From Neomesorhizobium sp963726065 (GTDB lineage Bacteria > Pseudomonadota > Alphaproteobacteria > Rhizobiales > Rhizobiaceae), in contig CAVSAU010000017.1 in NCBI GenBank assembly GCA_963726065.1, forward strand, positions 116,519 through 180,518: a DNA stretch of 64,000 bases, given 5' to 3'. The first letter of the stretch is position 1, and every line of letters starts with the position of its first letter. The position numbers were made by a program, and so were the translations under genes. Shown here in pieces: positions 48,282 to 56,905 of the stretch. The notes beneath the pieces are model-generated. The model worked only from the letters and a program-made list of their open reading frames with translations, did not search any database and was not told the origin of the DNA.

Positions 48282-48734
48282 CTACTCCGCCTTCAGCATG
48301 TCCGAGATGCGCTGCATCATGAAGCCCATCTTGTCGCATTCGGCCGGCGTCGATTGCTCCATCACCCGCTCGATCAGCCCGGTGTAGATGTGCAGCGCCT
48401 CCATCAGCAGTTTCTCGCCGTCCTCGGTGAGCATCAGCCGCATGATACGCTTGTCCTTGGCGTCGTTCTCGCGCTTGAGCAGTCCGCGCGCCTCCAGCTG
48501 CGGCAAAAGCATGGTGATGTTGGAGCGTCCGACCAAAAGCTTTCGCGCGAGGTCGTGCTGCGACATGCCGGGGTGCCGGTAGAGGTTCATCAGCATGTCG
48601 AGCTGCGCCAGTTTCAGGTCGAGCGGCGCCAGCGCCTTGGTCAGCGCGCCGACAACGGCCTTTTCGGCGCGCACAAGGGCAATCCAGTTCCGAAAGCGCG
48701 GATTATCCCACGGCAGGTCTTGTTTTTTGTTCAT
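48282..48734 (-). CDS. MarR-family regulator
   Basis: 150 aa winged helix: LDMLMNLYRHPGMSQHDLAR, LLVGRSNITMLLPQLEARGL and the wing KRENDAKDKRIMRLMLT. It is divergent from the hydrolase gene with a 49-bp gap that holds two palindromic sites, one of which covers its own start codon, so autorepression and control of the hydrolase are likely. Confidence 0.9.
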   Translation of the reverse strand: MNKKQDLPWDNPRFRNWIALVRAEKAVVGALTKALAPLDLKLAQLDMLMNLYRHPGMSQHDLARKLLVGRSNITMLLPQLEARGLLKRENDAKDKRIMRLMLTEDGEKLLMEALHIYTGLIERVMEQSTPAECDKMGFMMQRISDMLKAE

Positions 48735-48762
48735 GCTTGAACTAATATGTTCATGGTTGAAC
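48729..48762. promoter_or_regulatory. Probable MarR operator pair
   Basis: GTTCATGCTTGAAC (48729-48742) and GTTCATGGTTGAAC (48749-48762) are near-perfect palindromes of the form GTTCA-N4-TGAAC placed exactly 20 bp apart, that is two helix turns on one face. The first overlaps the MarR ATG (48734). Assignment to the adjacent regulator is inference. Confidence 0.72.
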
Positions 48763-48783
48763 TATTTTTCCAGGACGATCACT

Positions 48784-49695
48784 ATGGCATCATTCGCTCA
48801 CAAGGTCATCCGTAGCGTATTTGGCGCTGCCGAGCATGTGGCGCCTCGTCTCACCGGGCGAGTCGCCTTCGAAATCTTTTGCCGCACCGCAAACCCCAAT
48901 GCGCCGTCGCCGGGGGAACGAAAGGCCATCGACCAGGCCGCACGCTTCATGGCCGACGCCAGGCGCCACTGCCTGCCACTGAAATCCGGCCAGGTGACAG
49001 CGTTCGATTTCCGCCAGCCCGCAGGCGCCCCCAGGGCCGGAACGGTTCTGGTTATCCATGGCTGGCATTCGCGCACCGAATACATGCGCAGGATTGTCGA
49101 GGGCTTCCGCAATGCAGGTCACCGTGTCATCGCGCTCGACCTGCCCGGTCACGGCCATTCCAGTGGCCGCCGGCTGAACATGATGCTCGCCGTCGACGCG
49201 GCCCGCGCCGCCGGCGAGTGGTTTGGCCCCTTCAAGGCCGTCGTCGGCCATTCCTTCGGCGGGGCAGTGGCCGTCAACGCGGCCGTCGGTTCTGTCGAAG
49301 GCATCGCACCGCTCGCCACTGAGCGCCTGGTGCTGATTGCCGCGCCCAGTTCCATGCCGTCGCTGTTTGCGGATTTCGGCCGCATGCTCAACCTCGGGCC
49401 GCGCTCGCAGACTGCCGTCAACGACCAGGTAGAGCGCGTCGCGGGCCGTCCGCTATCGCACTATGTCGGTTCCGAACAACTGGCCCTGACGCCAATCCCG
49501 ACGCTGGTCATCCATGCGCCCGACGACCGTGAGGTTTCCGCCGACAGCGCACGCATGTTCGCCGCCGCCGGCGATCATGTGCGCCTTCACTGGGCGCAGG
49601 GGCTGGGTCACCGGCGCATTCTCGCCGACGCAGCAGTGGTCACTGAGGCCGTTCGCTTCGTGGCCGAGCAGAAAGAACCTGAACTGGTGCATTAG
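48784..49695 (+). CDS. Alpha/beta hydrolase
   Basis: 303 aa alpha/beta-hydrolase fold with the oxyanion region LVIHGWHSRTEY, nucleophile elbow GHSFGG (Ser157), acid in TLVIHAPDDREVS and the catalytic His in GLGHRRIL. ATG 48784. Divergent from MarR and probably controlled by it. It may detoxify or hydrolyse an ester or lactone; substrate unknown. Confidence 0.88.
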   Translation: MASFAHKVIRSVFGAAEHVAPRLTGRVAFEIFCRTANPNAPSPGERKAIDQAARFMADARRHCLPLKSGQVTAFDFRQPAGAPRAGTVLVIHGWHSRTEYMRRIVEGFRNAGHRVIALDLPGHGHSSGRRLNMMLAVDAARAAGEWFGPFKAVVGHSFGGAVAVNAAVGSVEGIAPLATERLVLIAAPSSMPSLFADFGRMLNLGPRSQTAVNDQVERVAGRPLSHYVGSEQLALTPIPTLVIHAPDDREVSADSARMFAAAGDHVRLHWAQGLGHRRILADAAVVTEAVRFVAEQKEPELVH

Positions 49696-49738
49696 GCGGA
49701 ATCTGGCAGCGGAAGGCGAGGGCGGCGCTGGTAGCTGA

Positions 49739-49972
49739 TCAGTGATGCGCGACAGGTTCGATGCCAAGCTGTGCCGGCGACCGCCCCATTTCAAGAAGGT
49801 CGAGCTGACGGTTGTCGACCTCATAATACTCGCCGCCCACGAGGACGCGCGTTGTCACGTGTCCATGGTCGAACCGCTTGGAGACGGTCACGACCTTCTG
49901 CCGGTCGAGCACGCGCTTCACCGCGCGGCGGGACGCCAGGTGTTTGCTTGTGTCGGGAGGCATCCTGGGCAT
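49739..49972 (-). CDS. Small conserved-looking hypothetical protein
   Basis: 77 aa, basic N-terminal half (HLASRRAVKRVLDRQKVVTV) and VLVGGEYYEVDNRQLDLLEM toward the end. No family recognised. A second ATG three codons in is possible. The reading frame is compositionally protein-like, but the evidence is modest. Confidence 0.5.
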   Translation of the reverse strand: MPRMPPDTSKHLASRRAVKRVLDRQKVVTVSKRFDHGHVTTRVLVGGEYYEVDNRQLDLLEMGRSPAQLGIEPVAHH

Positions 49973-50187
49973 CGTGGTAACTTAGTCGCGGTTGCTTTCG
50001 CCGTAAATGCGGTCGATGGCCGAAAACGCATAGCTACTTGACCGGCATTGTTCCCGATATGACTGAATAATCGGCCGATGGTGCGTCCGGGTTTCGGTCG
50101 TTGCTACAAAGATGCCAAAAGCTTCTTTGGCGCGCAAACCGCCTGGCGTTAAGATGGCTCCCTGTGAACGATCTGGAAGGGATGGCC

Positions 50188-50670
50188 ATGCTGCCCGACA
50201 CTGAACTGCAACACTTGCGCCGATGCGTTGAGCTGGCGAAGAAAGCGCTTGAGGTCGGCGACGAACCTTTCGGTTCGGTGCTCGTCTCCGGCGACGGGAC
50301 GGTGCTCGCCGAGGATCACAACCATGTGGCTACGGGCGATGGCACGCGTCACCCGGAATTCGACCTGGCACGCTGGGCTGGCAAGAACATGACTCCCGAG
50401 GAGCGTGCCAGGGCGACGGTTTACACCTCCGGGGAACACTGCCCGATGTGCTCGGCCGCTCATGCCTGGGTGGGGCTCGGCCGCATCGTCTATGCCGTGT
50501 CGTCGCGCCAACTCGGCGGCTGGCTACAGGAACTCGGGGTTGCGCCGGGGCCGGTACGACCCTTGCCTATCCAGGAGGTCGCACCGAACGTGATTGTGGA
50601 GGGCCCGGTGGCTGAACTTGCAGACGAGGTGCGCGAGCTGCACAGGCGTTTTCACGCCGCTTCCGCATAG
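50188..50670 (+). CDS. Nucleoside/guanine deaminase-like zinc protein
   Basis: 160 aa cytidine-deaminase-fold enzyme: zinc ligand and proton shuttle in His55-Pro-Glu57 (GTRHPEFDLARW), and Cys85-Pro-Met-Cys88 (GEHCPMCSAAHAW). The form resembles guanine deaminase or tRNA-adenosine deaminase-like proteins; the exact substrate is open. Start ATG 50188 is chosen over 50182 because GGAAGG lies 7 nt upstream. Confidence 0.87.
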   Translation: MLPDTELQHLRRCVELAKKALEVGDEPFGSVLVSGDGTVLAEDHNHVATGDGTRHPEFDLARWAGKNMTPEERARATVYTSGEHCPMCSAAHAWVGLGRIVYAVSSRQLGGWLQELGVAPGPVRPLPIQEVAPNVIVEGPVAELADEVRELHRRFHAASA

Positions 50671-50694
50671 CTGACGCCGGTCTACGGTGTCGCT

Positions 50695-51096
50695 TCAGGA
50701 GCGCTCCGGCTTCGCTACTGTTTCAACGGGCAGCCCTGCTTCCTTCCATGCGGTGAAGCCGCCTTCGATGTGTTTCACCGGGGTCAGGCCCATGTCCTGC
50801 GCCATCTTGGCGGTCAGCGCCGAGCGCCAACCGCCCGCGCAGAAGAACACGAACGTCTTGCCGGAGGCAAAGATCGGTCGGTGGTAGGGGCTTTCCGGGT
50901 CGATCCAGAACTCCAGGACGCCGCGCGGCATGTTTTTGGCGCCGGCGATCCTGCCTTCATTGTCGAGTTCTGCGGCTTCGCGAATATCGACCAGCACCAC
51001 ATTGTCGTCGCCGGCAAGTTTCGCCGCCTCTTGCGGCGAGATCGCCTCCACCTCGGCATTCGCTTGGGCAAGCAGCGCCTTGTAGCCCTTTTTCAC
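50695..51096 (-). CDS. Rhodanese-like sulfurtransferase
   Basis: 133 aa single rhodanese domain: VVLVDIREAAELDNEGRI and the active-site loop FFCAGGWRSA with Cys86. It transfers sulfane sulfur to a thiophilic acceptor; physiological partner unknown. Intact. Confidence 0.9.
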   Translation of the reverse strand: MKKGYKALLAQANAEVEAISPQEAAKLAGDDNVVLVDIREAAELDNEGRIAGAKNMPRGVLEFWIDPESPYHRPIFASGKTFVFFCAGGWRSALTAKMAQDMGLTPVKHIEGGFTAWKEAGLPVETVAKPERS

Positions 51097-51152
51097 AGGC
51101 TTCTCCTCCGGTCATTCAAGCCGGCGGATTGAAGCAGAGCGGGCAGGACGTG

Positions 51153-51767
51153 TCACGCCCGGTGTCGTTGGGTCAACGACCCCCAGGCGGCCATGGCGCC
51201 GTTGGCGACGTCGAGCAGCGCTTCGTGGCTGGCGCCGTCGCGCGCCTGGATCGACATACCGTGTTGCACGGTAGCGTAGAAGGTTGCGGCAGCCTGGCTG
51301 TCGAAATTCTCGGGCAATTCGCCTTCGGCTACGCCGCGCTCGAACCGGCGCTTGAGGGTGGCGAGGTTTTCGGCCCGGCGACGCCTCAAATCCGTGCAGA
51401 CGGCCTTGCTTGAAATGTCGGGGTGCAGTGCGCCAAGCGCGATCAGGCAGCCTTGCGGCTTGCCGTCCTGCGAATAGGCTTCGGCAGTAGCGCGCAGGAA
51501 GCCGTCGATGGCGTCGTGCGCGGTCGGCGCGGTGTCCAGCACCGTCCAGATGCCGGTCCCCTCGACCTGGGTATAAAGTTCGGTCGCTTCAAGGAACAAG
51601 GCCTCCTTGCTGCCGAAGGCGGCGTAGAGGCTGGGCGAGTTGATGCCCATCGCGGCGGTCAGGTCCGCCAGCGATGCTCCGTCGTAGCCGTTGGCCCAGA
51701 AAACCTCCATGGCCCGCCGCAAGGCGGCGTTGCGGTCGAAGGTGCGGGGCCGGCCGCGTTCGCTCAT
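51153..51767 (-). CDS. TetR-family regulator
   Basis: 204 aa: the N-terminal helix-turn-helix with the GRPRTFDRNAALRRAMEVFW entry, GASLADLTAAMGINSPSLYA and AFGSKEALFLEA. ATG 51767 chosen; an upstream open extension is unsupported. It faces the SDR gene across an intergenic region with inverted repeats, so it likely represses that SDR and itself. Confidence 0.92.
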   Translation of the reverse strand: MSERGRPRTFDRNAALRRAMEVFWANGYDGASLADLTAAMGINSPSLYAAFGSKEALFLEATELYTQVEGTGIWTVLDTAPTAHDAIDGFLRATAEAYSQDGKPQGCLIALGALHPDISSKAVCTDLRRRRAENLATLKRRFERGVAEGELPENFDSQAAATFYATVQHGMSIQARDGASHEALLDVANGAMAAWGSLTQRHRA

Positions 51768-51780
51768 CGAAATTCCTTTC

Positions 51781-51853
51781 TGTATTAATTGATACATAAT
51801 TTGCTTGACGCCCTTGCACAAGGCTGGCAGGTGATTATGTATCAATCATTACA
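51781..51853. promoter_or_regulatory. Probable TetR operators between regulator and SDR
   Basis: ATTGATACATAAT (51788-51800) and ATTATGTATCAAT (51834-51846) are perfect 13-bp inverted arms. Each side also carries a 16-bp near-palindrome of the form TGTAT-N6-TWACA (51781-51796 and 51838-51853), so two operators sit 57 bp apart, one on each gene's promoter side. Assignment to the adjacent TetR gene is inference. Confidence 0.72.
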
Positions 51854-51869
51854 AAAATAGGAGATACCC

Positions 51870-52613
51870 ATGAGTTCCCCTTTGAGCGGCAAGGTCGCAC
51901 TGGTCACCGGCGGCAGCCGCGGCATTGGTGCGGCGATCGCCCGCAAGCTGGCCGCCGACGGCGCCAGCGTTGCATTGACCTATGTGAATTCGCCCCACAA
52001 GGCGAAGCAGGTGGTCGCTGAGATCGAAGATGCCGGCGGCCGAGCGATTGCCATTCAGGCAGACAATCGCGATGCGGTGGCGATCGAGAGTTCCGTCGCT
52101 GAAACAGTGGCATCGCTTGGCCGGCTCGACATTCTGGTCAACAGCGCCGGCATCTGGCGAGCCGAACCGGTGGAAACGCTGTCGCTTGCCGACTTTGACG
52201 AATCCATGGAGGTTAACCTACGGGCGCCGTTTGTCGCTTCGAAAGCTGCCGCTGCCCACATGGGCGAGGGTGGTCGCATCATCTCGATCGCGAGCAACCT
52301 CGCCGAACGCGTCACCGATCCCGGCCTCGCGGCCTATTCCACCAGCAAGGCGGCATTGGTTGGCCTGACCAAGGCTTTGGCGCGTGATCTTGGCGCGCGC
52401 GGCATCACCGCCAATGTAGTGAACCCCGGGTCGACCGACACAGACATGAACCCCGCAGACGGACCTTACGCCGAGGGGCAGCGCCAGAAGATGGCTACGC
52501 CGCGTTTCGGCAAGGCCGAGGAAATCGCCGGCCTGGTCGCCTGGCTGGCTGGCCCGGAATCGCGTTTCGTCACCGGCGCCGCGCTCACCATCGATGGCGG
52601 CGCCAACGCCTGA
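51870..52613 (+). CDS. Short-chain dehydrogenase/reductase
   Basis: 247 aa. NAD(P) motif TGGSRGIG (13-20), NSAG, and the catalytic Ser142, Tyr156 and Lys160 (AAYSTSKAAL). The C-terminus VTGAALTIDGGANA is typical of classical SDRs of the FabG type. Divergent from the TetR gene, probably its target. SD GGAGAT upstream of ATG 51870. Confidence 0.92.
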   Translation: MSSPLSGKVALVTGGSRGIGAAIARKLAADGASVALTYVNSPHKAKQVVAEIEDAGGRAIAIQADNRDAVAIESSVAETVASLGRLDILVNSAGIWRAEPVETLSLADFDESMEVNLRAPFVASKAAAAHMGEGGRIISIASNLAERVTDPGLAAYSTSKAALVGLTKALARDLGARGITANVVNPGSTDTDMNPADGPYAEGQRQKMATPRFGKAEEIAGLVAWLAGPESRFVTGAALTIDGGANA

Positions 52614-52616
52614 TTT

Positions 52617-52656
52617 GCCTGCCCGCCCTGTCCCGTTTATGCGGGAGAGGGCAGGC
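52617..52656 (+). terminator. Hairpin after the SDR gene
   Basis: Outer arms 52617-52624 and 52649-52656 are perfect complements; an inner TCCCG/CGGGA pair makes a second stem. It begins 4 nt after the SDR stop. There is no T tract, so termination could be Rho-assisted or the element a message stabiliser. Confidence 0.6.
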
Positions 52657-52787
52657 TCGCGGCTTATGGCTTCGGGTCTGGTTGCCGGCGCAATGGCGAT
52701 TTAAGCAATATTTCCAAGGCCTTGTCAGGTCTGGTTGAGAAGAGCACCCCTTGGCTCCTCCCGTTCGGCGGGGTCAATGCGTCTTCC

Positions 52788-53384
52788 CTAGCGGATCACC
52801 ACGACCTTGGTTCCTATGCTCACCTGCTCGTAGAGGTGCTTGACATCGTCATTGGCCATGCGGATGCAGCCGGACGACATTGCCTGTCCGATCGTCCAGG
52901 GCTGATTGGTGCCGTGGATGCGATAGATGGTTGACCCTATGTACATGGCGCGCGCGCCGAGCGGATTGTCGGGGCCACCCGGCATGTAGGCCGGCAGGAT
53001 ACGGCCCTTTTTTGCCTCGCGCCGAATCATGACTTTTGGTGGCGTCCAGCCCGGCCATTCCGCCTTGCGGCTGACGCTGTTGGTGCCGGCCCAGGTGAAG
53101 CCGTCACGGCCGACGCCGACGCCGTATTTGATCGCCCGGCCGTTTCCCAGCGTATAGTAGAGCCGCCGCTCCATGGTGTTGATGATGATCGTGTTTTCGG
53201 CCTCTTCGCCGGCGTAACGAACGATCTGCCTCGGTATCGGCGATTTGTCCGAGCGGCGATTCTGGAGAGCTGCCGGATTCTTCGTCACTACAGGCGCCGC
53301 ATCCGCGCCGCGTGCATGGGATGCTCCAACTGATCCCCCGCCCGCCAGCGAGAAAGAAACCGCCACCAGAAATGCTCTCATCAT
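52788..53384 (-). CDS. L,D-transpeptidase (YkuD, ErfK/YbiS/YnhG type)
   Basis: 198 aa with a signal peptide (about residues 1-25) and a YkuD domain: NTIIINTMERRLYYTLGNGR, IHGTNQPWTIGQAMSSGC with His157 and Cys173 of the active site, and IRMANDDVKHLYEQV. It forms 3-3 cross-links or attaches outer-membrane proteins to peptidoglycan. ATG 53384 (next ATG one codon later). Confidence 0.92.
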   Translation of the reverse strand: MMRAFLVAVSFSLAGGGSVGASHARGADAAPVVTKNPAALQNRRSDKSPIPRQIVRYAGEEAENTIIINTMERRLYYTLGNGRAIKYGVGVGRDGFTWAGTNSVSRKAEWPGWTPPKVMIRREAKKGRILPAYMPGGPDNPLGARAMYIGSTIYRIHGTNQPWTIGQAMSSGCIRMANDDVKHLYEQVSIGTKVVVIR

Positions 53385-53576
53385 GCGCGAGAATCCCCTG
53401 TTTCTCCGGCACATAAAGCCTTTACCTTACGAAATGGTCAACCTTTGTTGCGATCGGTAACATGATGGTGATGCTGGAGAAATGTTAGCTTGTTGCGCGC
53501 CTGCCAATGGACGGTTTGTGCAACAATTCGGCCCAGGCGGCGTTCAATCCTCTTTGGATGTCCATGAGGAGCAGGG

Positions 53577-53852
53577 ATGATGACCAGCAACCAGAAGCAG
53601 CACCCGGATCGCGATGGCGACAGCGGCCCGCAGAGCCGGGAAAACGATTCTCGGGGAGCACCGCGTCGCCAGCGGGGCGTGGGCGGGCAAAGTACCGAAA
53701 GCGGGCAGCAAGCCGAAAAGAAGGATCCAGTTCGCCGGCAGGGTGGCTTCAGCCGCGACGAGGACGGCATGTCGCATGAGCCCGGGCGCAAGCCGCCGGC
53801 CGAGCGCGACCGCGATTATGACCCGGATGGCGACCGCACCGGACGCCGTTAG
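53577..53852 (+). CDS. Small hydrophilic hypothetical protein
   Basis: 91 aa, strongly charged and Gln/Arg/Asp/Pro-rich with no hydrophobic core, so possibly disordered. GAGGAGCAGGG precedes the ATG pair at 53577/53580. Other open frames overlap it on both strands, so a real gene is only moderately likely. Confidence 0.35.
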   Translation: MMTSNQKQHPDRDGDSGPQSRENDSRGAPRRQRGVGGQSTESGQQAEKKDPVRRQGGFSRDEDGMSHEPGRKPPAERDRDYDPDGDRTGRR

Positions 53853-54103
53853 GAGACCGCGTCCAGCGGTGCGTATCCTCGACTGCCGGCTGGCTGGTCT
53901 TTTTAATGCGGCCGTTCTCCTTCCCAAGCGTGAACCGTTTCATTGCCGGCCATTTCTGTAAATTTATAAAGACTTAACGAAATGGGTATGAATCATTATA
54001 GTTCTTCCCCACATCCGCCGCTCCGGAAACGGACGCAACCAGTGGGGCAATGCCGGGCGATCGGCGAAAAACGGAGAGACCGGCCCGGCTGGCCGGCGGT
54101 GTG

Positions 54104-56125
54104 ATGATGAAGCATTCTGGCAAGACCGTTTCTTTTGTGCTTGCCGTGGCCACCGCGCTCTCCTTCAGTGCTCCTCCCGTGCAGGCGCAGGGCCTGTTCG
54201 AAGCACTGTTCGGCGGTGGCTTTAAGCAAAGGCGTCCGGTTGAGCGCAGGGAATTTCAATCGACGCCGAAGCGGCCGAAACACCAGCAGCAACAGCAGCG
54301 CGCCGCGGCGCCCAAGATCAGTGGCCCGTCCTATTACACCTACAAGGCCGATTCTCTGGTGCGCGCCGATTTCGCGGCCCTTGGCGCTGTCGCGCAGCCG
54401 GCGGGGTTCGAGCCGGCGCTTGCCGGCGCTACCTTCCGCGAATCGCTCGCCGGGCTGCGGGGCTTCGATCTGAAGGCCGAAAAGGGTGTCGCCAGGGCGC
54501 TTTCCGAATATTACGCGGCCAATCCCGATTTCATCTGGGTATCCGGGCTTTCGGCTAACGGCCGCGCCCAGGAGGCGGTGCGGGTGCTCGGCGAAGCCGG
54601 CAGCTACGGCCTCGACCCCGCCGAATACAGCGTTGCCGTTCCCGCCGCGTCATTTTCGATGGACAACACCGCGGCGCGACTTGTCGAACTGATCCGCTTC
54701 GAGATGACGCTGTCGGCGCGCGTGCTGCGTTATGTCAGCGATGCGCAGAACGGCCGCGTCGACCCCAACCGGCTTTCCGGCTATCACGACCTGCCGCTGA
54801 AGCCGCTTGACATGGTTGCCGCGCTGAAGACGCTCGCCCGCACCCAGGAGGTGCGCACCTATCTCGAATCCCGCCATCCCCAGGCCCCCGAATACCAGTC
54901 GCTGCGGGTCGAGCTGGAATCGCTCGAGGCCAGCGCCGAAAACGACATCGTCGTCGATCCAAAACTCCTGCTGAAGCCCGGCGAGATCAACGTCGAACTG
55001 CCGAAGGTCCTGCAACTCATCGCCCGTGATCTCGGCGACCAGCCTGCTGGCGAGTACGGCGAGTTGCTGACACGTTACGCCAACAGCGAACTTTACATGC
55101 CGGAGCTGGTTCCGGTTATCAAGGCGGCGCAGGAGAAGGCCGGCCTGAAGGGCGACGGCGTCATCGGTCCCCGCACCGTCCAGGCGATCGCCGGAAATTC
55201 GAAGGCCGACCGGCTGCAAAAGGTCAAAATTGCGCTGGAGCAGTTGCGCTGGCTGCCGGCCGAGCTCGGCGGCACCCGGGTATTCATCAACCAGCCGGCC
55301 TACACCGCCTCTTATTTCGAGAACGGCGTCGAAAAGCTCAACATGCGCACGGTCGTCGGCAAGCCGTCCAACCAGACCAGCTTCTTCTACGACGAGATCG
55401 AGCAGGTGGATTACAATCCCTACTGGGGCGTTCCGCAGTCGATCATTGTCAATGAGATGCTGCCGCGCCTGCGCCGCGATCCGGGATATCTCGATCGCGC
55501 CGGCTACGAGGTCTCGGATTCGAAGGGTCGGCGCATTCCGTCCTCCGCGGTCAATTGGGGCGCCTATGGCTCGAAAGTGCCGTTCTCGGTGCGCCAGGCG
55601 CCGAGCGAGGCCAACGCGTTGGGCGAACTGAAGATCCTTTTCCCCAACAAGCATGCAATCTACATGCATGACACGCCGCAAAAGGCGCTGTTCGAGCGCG
55701 ATTTGCGTGCGTTCAGCCATGGCTGCGTGCGTCTGCAGCAGCCGCGCGAGATGGCCGCCGCCGTGCTCGGCACCTCGCTCGACCATATCGCTGAGAAGCT
55801 GAAGCAGGGCCATTCGACCGAGAAAGTGACGCGGAAGATCCCGGTCTATGTGGCCTATTTCACCGCTTGGCCCAACGCTGCCGGCAAGGTCGAATATTTT
55901 GCCGACGTCTATGACCGCGATGCGCGGCTGGAGCAGGCCTTGGAGAAGACGGATGCCTTGCGTCTATCCATCACGCCGCCGGCCGACAAAGCGCCCGCAC
56001 TCGATTCCGCGCCGGTTTCGGGCACCCAGCCGCCGATGGACATGCAAATGCCGACCGGCGAAGCGCCGCTGGACGACGCGCGCGTCGGCATCGACGCTGC
56101 CGTTCCTACCGAAGCGATCAACTGA
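54104..56125 (+). CDS. Large L,D-transpeptidase (YcbB/LdtD-like)
   Basis: About 673 aa. A signal peptide (cleavage about residue 28), an extended N-terminal scaffold domain with a peptidoglycan-binding part (GLKGDGVIGPRTVQAIAG), and a YkuD catalytic domain with MHDTPQKALFERDLRAFSHG and His539/Cys541 (SHGCVR). The family cross-links peptidoglycan by 3-3 links. A Pro-rich tail ends the protein. Start ATG 54104; the frame is open upstream to 54050 without support. Second L,D-transpeptidase within 3 kb. Confidence 0.9.
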   Translation: MMKHSGKTVSFVLAVATALSFSAPPVQAQGLFEALFGGGFKQRRPVERREFQSTPKRPKHQQQQQRAAAPKISGPSYYTYKADSLVRADFAALGAVAQPAGFEPALAGATFRESLAGLRGFDLKAEKGVARALSEYYAANPDFIWVSGLSANGRAQEAVRVLGEAGSYGLDPAEYSVAVPAASFSMDNTAARLVELIRFEMTLSARVLRYVSDAQNGRVDPNRLSGYHDLPLKPLDMVAALKTLARTQEVRTYLESRHPQAPEYQSLRVELESLEASAENDIVVDPKLLLKPGEINVELPKVLQLIARDLGDQPAGEYGELLTRYANSELYMPELVPVIKAAQEKAGLKGDGVIGPRTVQAIAGNSKADRLQKVKIALEQLRWLPAELGGTRVFINQPAYTASYFENGVEKLNMRTVVGKPSNQTSFFYDEIEQVDYNPYWGVPQSIIVNEMLPRLRRDPGYLDRAGYEVSDSKGRRIPSSAVNWGAYGSKVPFSVRQAPSEANALGELKILFPNKHAIYMHDTPQKALFERDLRAFSHGCVRLQQPREMAAAVLGTSLDHIAEKLKQGHSTEKVTRKIPVYVAYFTAWPNAAGKVEYFADVYDRDARLEQALEKTDALRLSITPPADKAPALDSAPVSGTQPPMDMQMPTGEAPLDDARVGIDAAVPTEAIN

Positions 56126-56127
56126 AA

Positions 56128-56169
56128 CATGTCGCGAAAAATGTGCAGCGGTTTTGCGATAACGATATG
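56128..56169. repeat. Intergenic imperfect palindrome, rhizobial repeat type
   Basis: CATGTCG (56128-56134) can pair with CGATATG (56163-56169), with one G-T pair, around GCAGCGGTTTTGCGATAA-type sequence. Similar elements recur widely between Mesorhizobium genes (general knowledge). It lies directly behind the large L,D-transpeptidase. Confidence 0.4.
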
Positions 56170-56252
56170 CGCGGAATCGAGGACCTAAAGCTAGGCTCGG
56201 CCTAGCGCGTTACAGAAATGCAGCGGGGAGGCGAATTGAGCTGCCAACATCC

Positions 56253-56282
56253 TTGACTTCGATGCCCGGCGTCCCCTATATC
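56253..56282 (+). promoter_or_regulatory. Promoter of tRNA-Val
   Basis: TTGACT (56253-56258) and TATATC (56277-56282) with an 18-bp spacer lie about 30 bp upstream of the tRNA, in good agreement with a sigma-70 promoter. Confidence 0.6.
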
Positions 56283-56312
56283 GCCGCCTGTTCCGGGCTG
56301 TCGGCTTCGGAC

Positions 56313-56387
56313 GGGCGATTAGCTCAGCGGGAGAGCACACCCTTCACACGGGTGGGGTCGCAGGTTCAATCCCTGCATCGCCCACCA
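56313..56387 (+). tRNA. tRNA-Val (anticodon CAC)
   Basis: 75 nt including an encoded CCA. A 7-bp acceptor stem (56313-56319 with the copy ending before A-CCA), D-arm GCTC/GAGC, a 5-bp anticodon stem CACCC/GGGTG, loop TTCACAC giving anticodon CAC, and a T-arm with GGTTCAATCCC. It reads GUG codons. The accessory region with IS remnants begins just downstream, so this tRNA may have served as an integration site, though no integrase is visible on this side. Confidence 0.95.
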
Positions 56388-56905
56388 AATTTCTCCAATA
56401 AAATCAAAATGATACGAGATTAGATCGGTAGCTTCTCAGAGAGGCGCGAAGTCACTGCGTCGTCACCTCGTCGTCACCGTCTTGACGCTCAGCGCCAAGA
56501 TCAAAAATGACTATCTGCTGGAAAAATGCCGGGCATTGGATGCACGGGCGGCGCTGCTTGAGCAGTCGGGGGCAAGGAACGTCCCTCCAATGTCGTGCCG
56601 TTGTCGCCTAAATGGTGGCCGCTTAACGGCGGACGCCGTCTGATCTTCCGGGATACTCGGCGGTCGACTACGTCCACAACCGAGACCACCGGCATCATCC
56701 AAACGACGTACTTTCAGCCCTTTCAGCCCTATGCAAGGAGTTCCACCACTGGATTGGATGAGTTGGGCGTCGTTTGAAGTAACCCGCCCATCCCGTCTTG
56801 GGCCGACCGTGAAGCCCCTCCGGTCGGCTCAACTTTTCTGTCGAACTCGATGAGATCACTCGCCAGGGTACGATTCCGCTGCCCCTTCCTCTCTCCCTCA
56901 AGCCG
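56388..56905. other. Gene-poor stretch between tRNA-Val and the ligase
   Basis: 518 bp without a convincing gene. Short open frames on both strands are low-complexity shadows. Near the right edge, from 56813, the ligase frame is open but lacks a start codon. I see no copy of the tRNA 3' end here that would mark an attachment site. Confidence 0.5.

Noticed and set aside
53544..53927. A 127-aa minus-strand frame with hydrophobic segments opposite the 53577 gene
   Set aside because: Ala/Val/Arg-rich shadow typical of high-GC antisense; no ribosome site seen.
54650..55813. A 387-aa open frame opposite the large L,D-transpeptidase
   Set aside because: Shadow of a gene with an intact catalytic motif.
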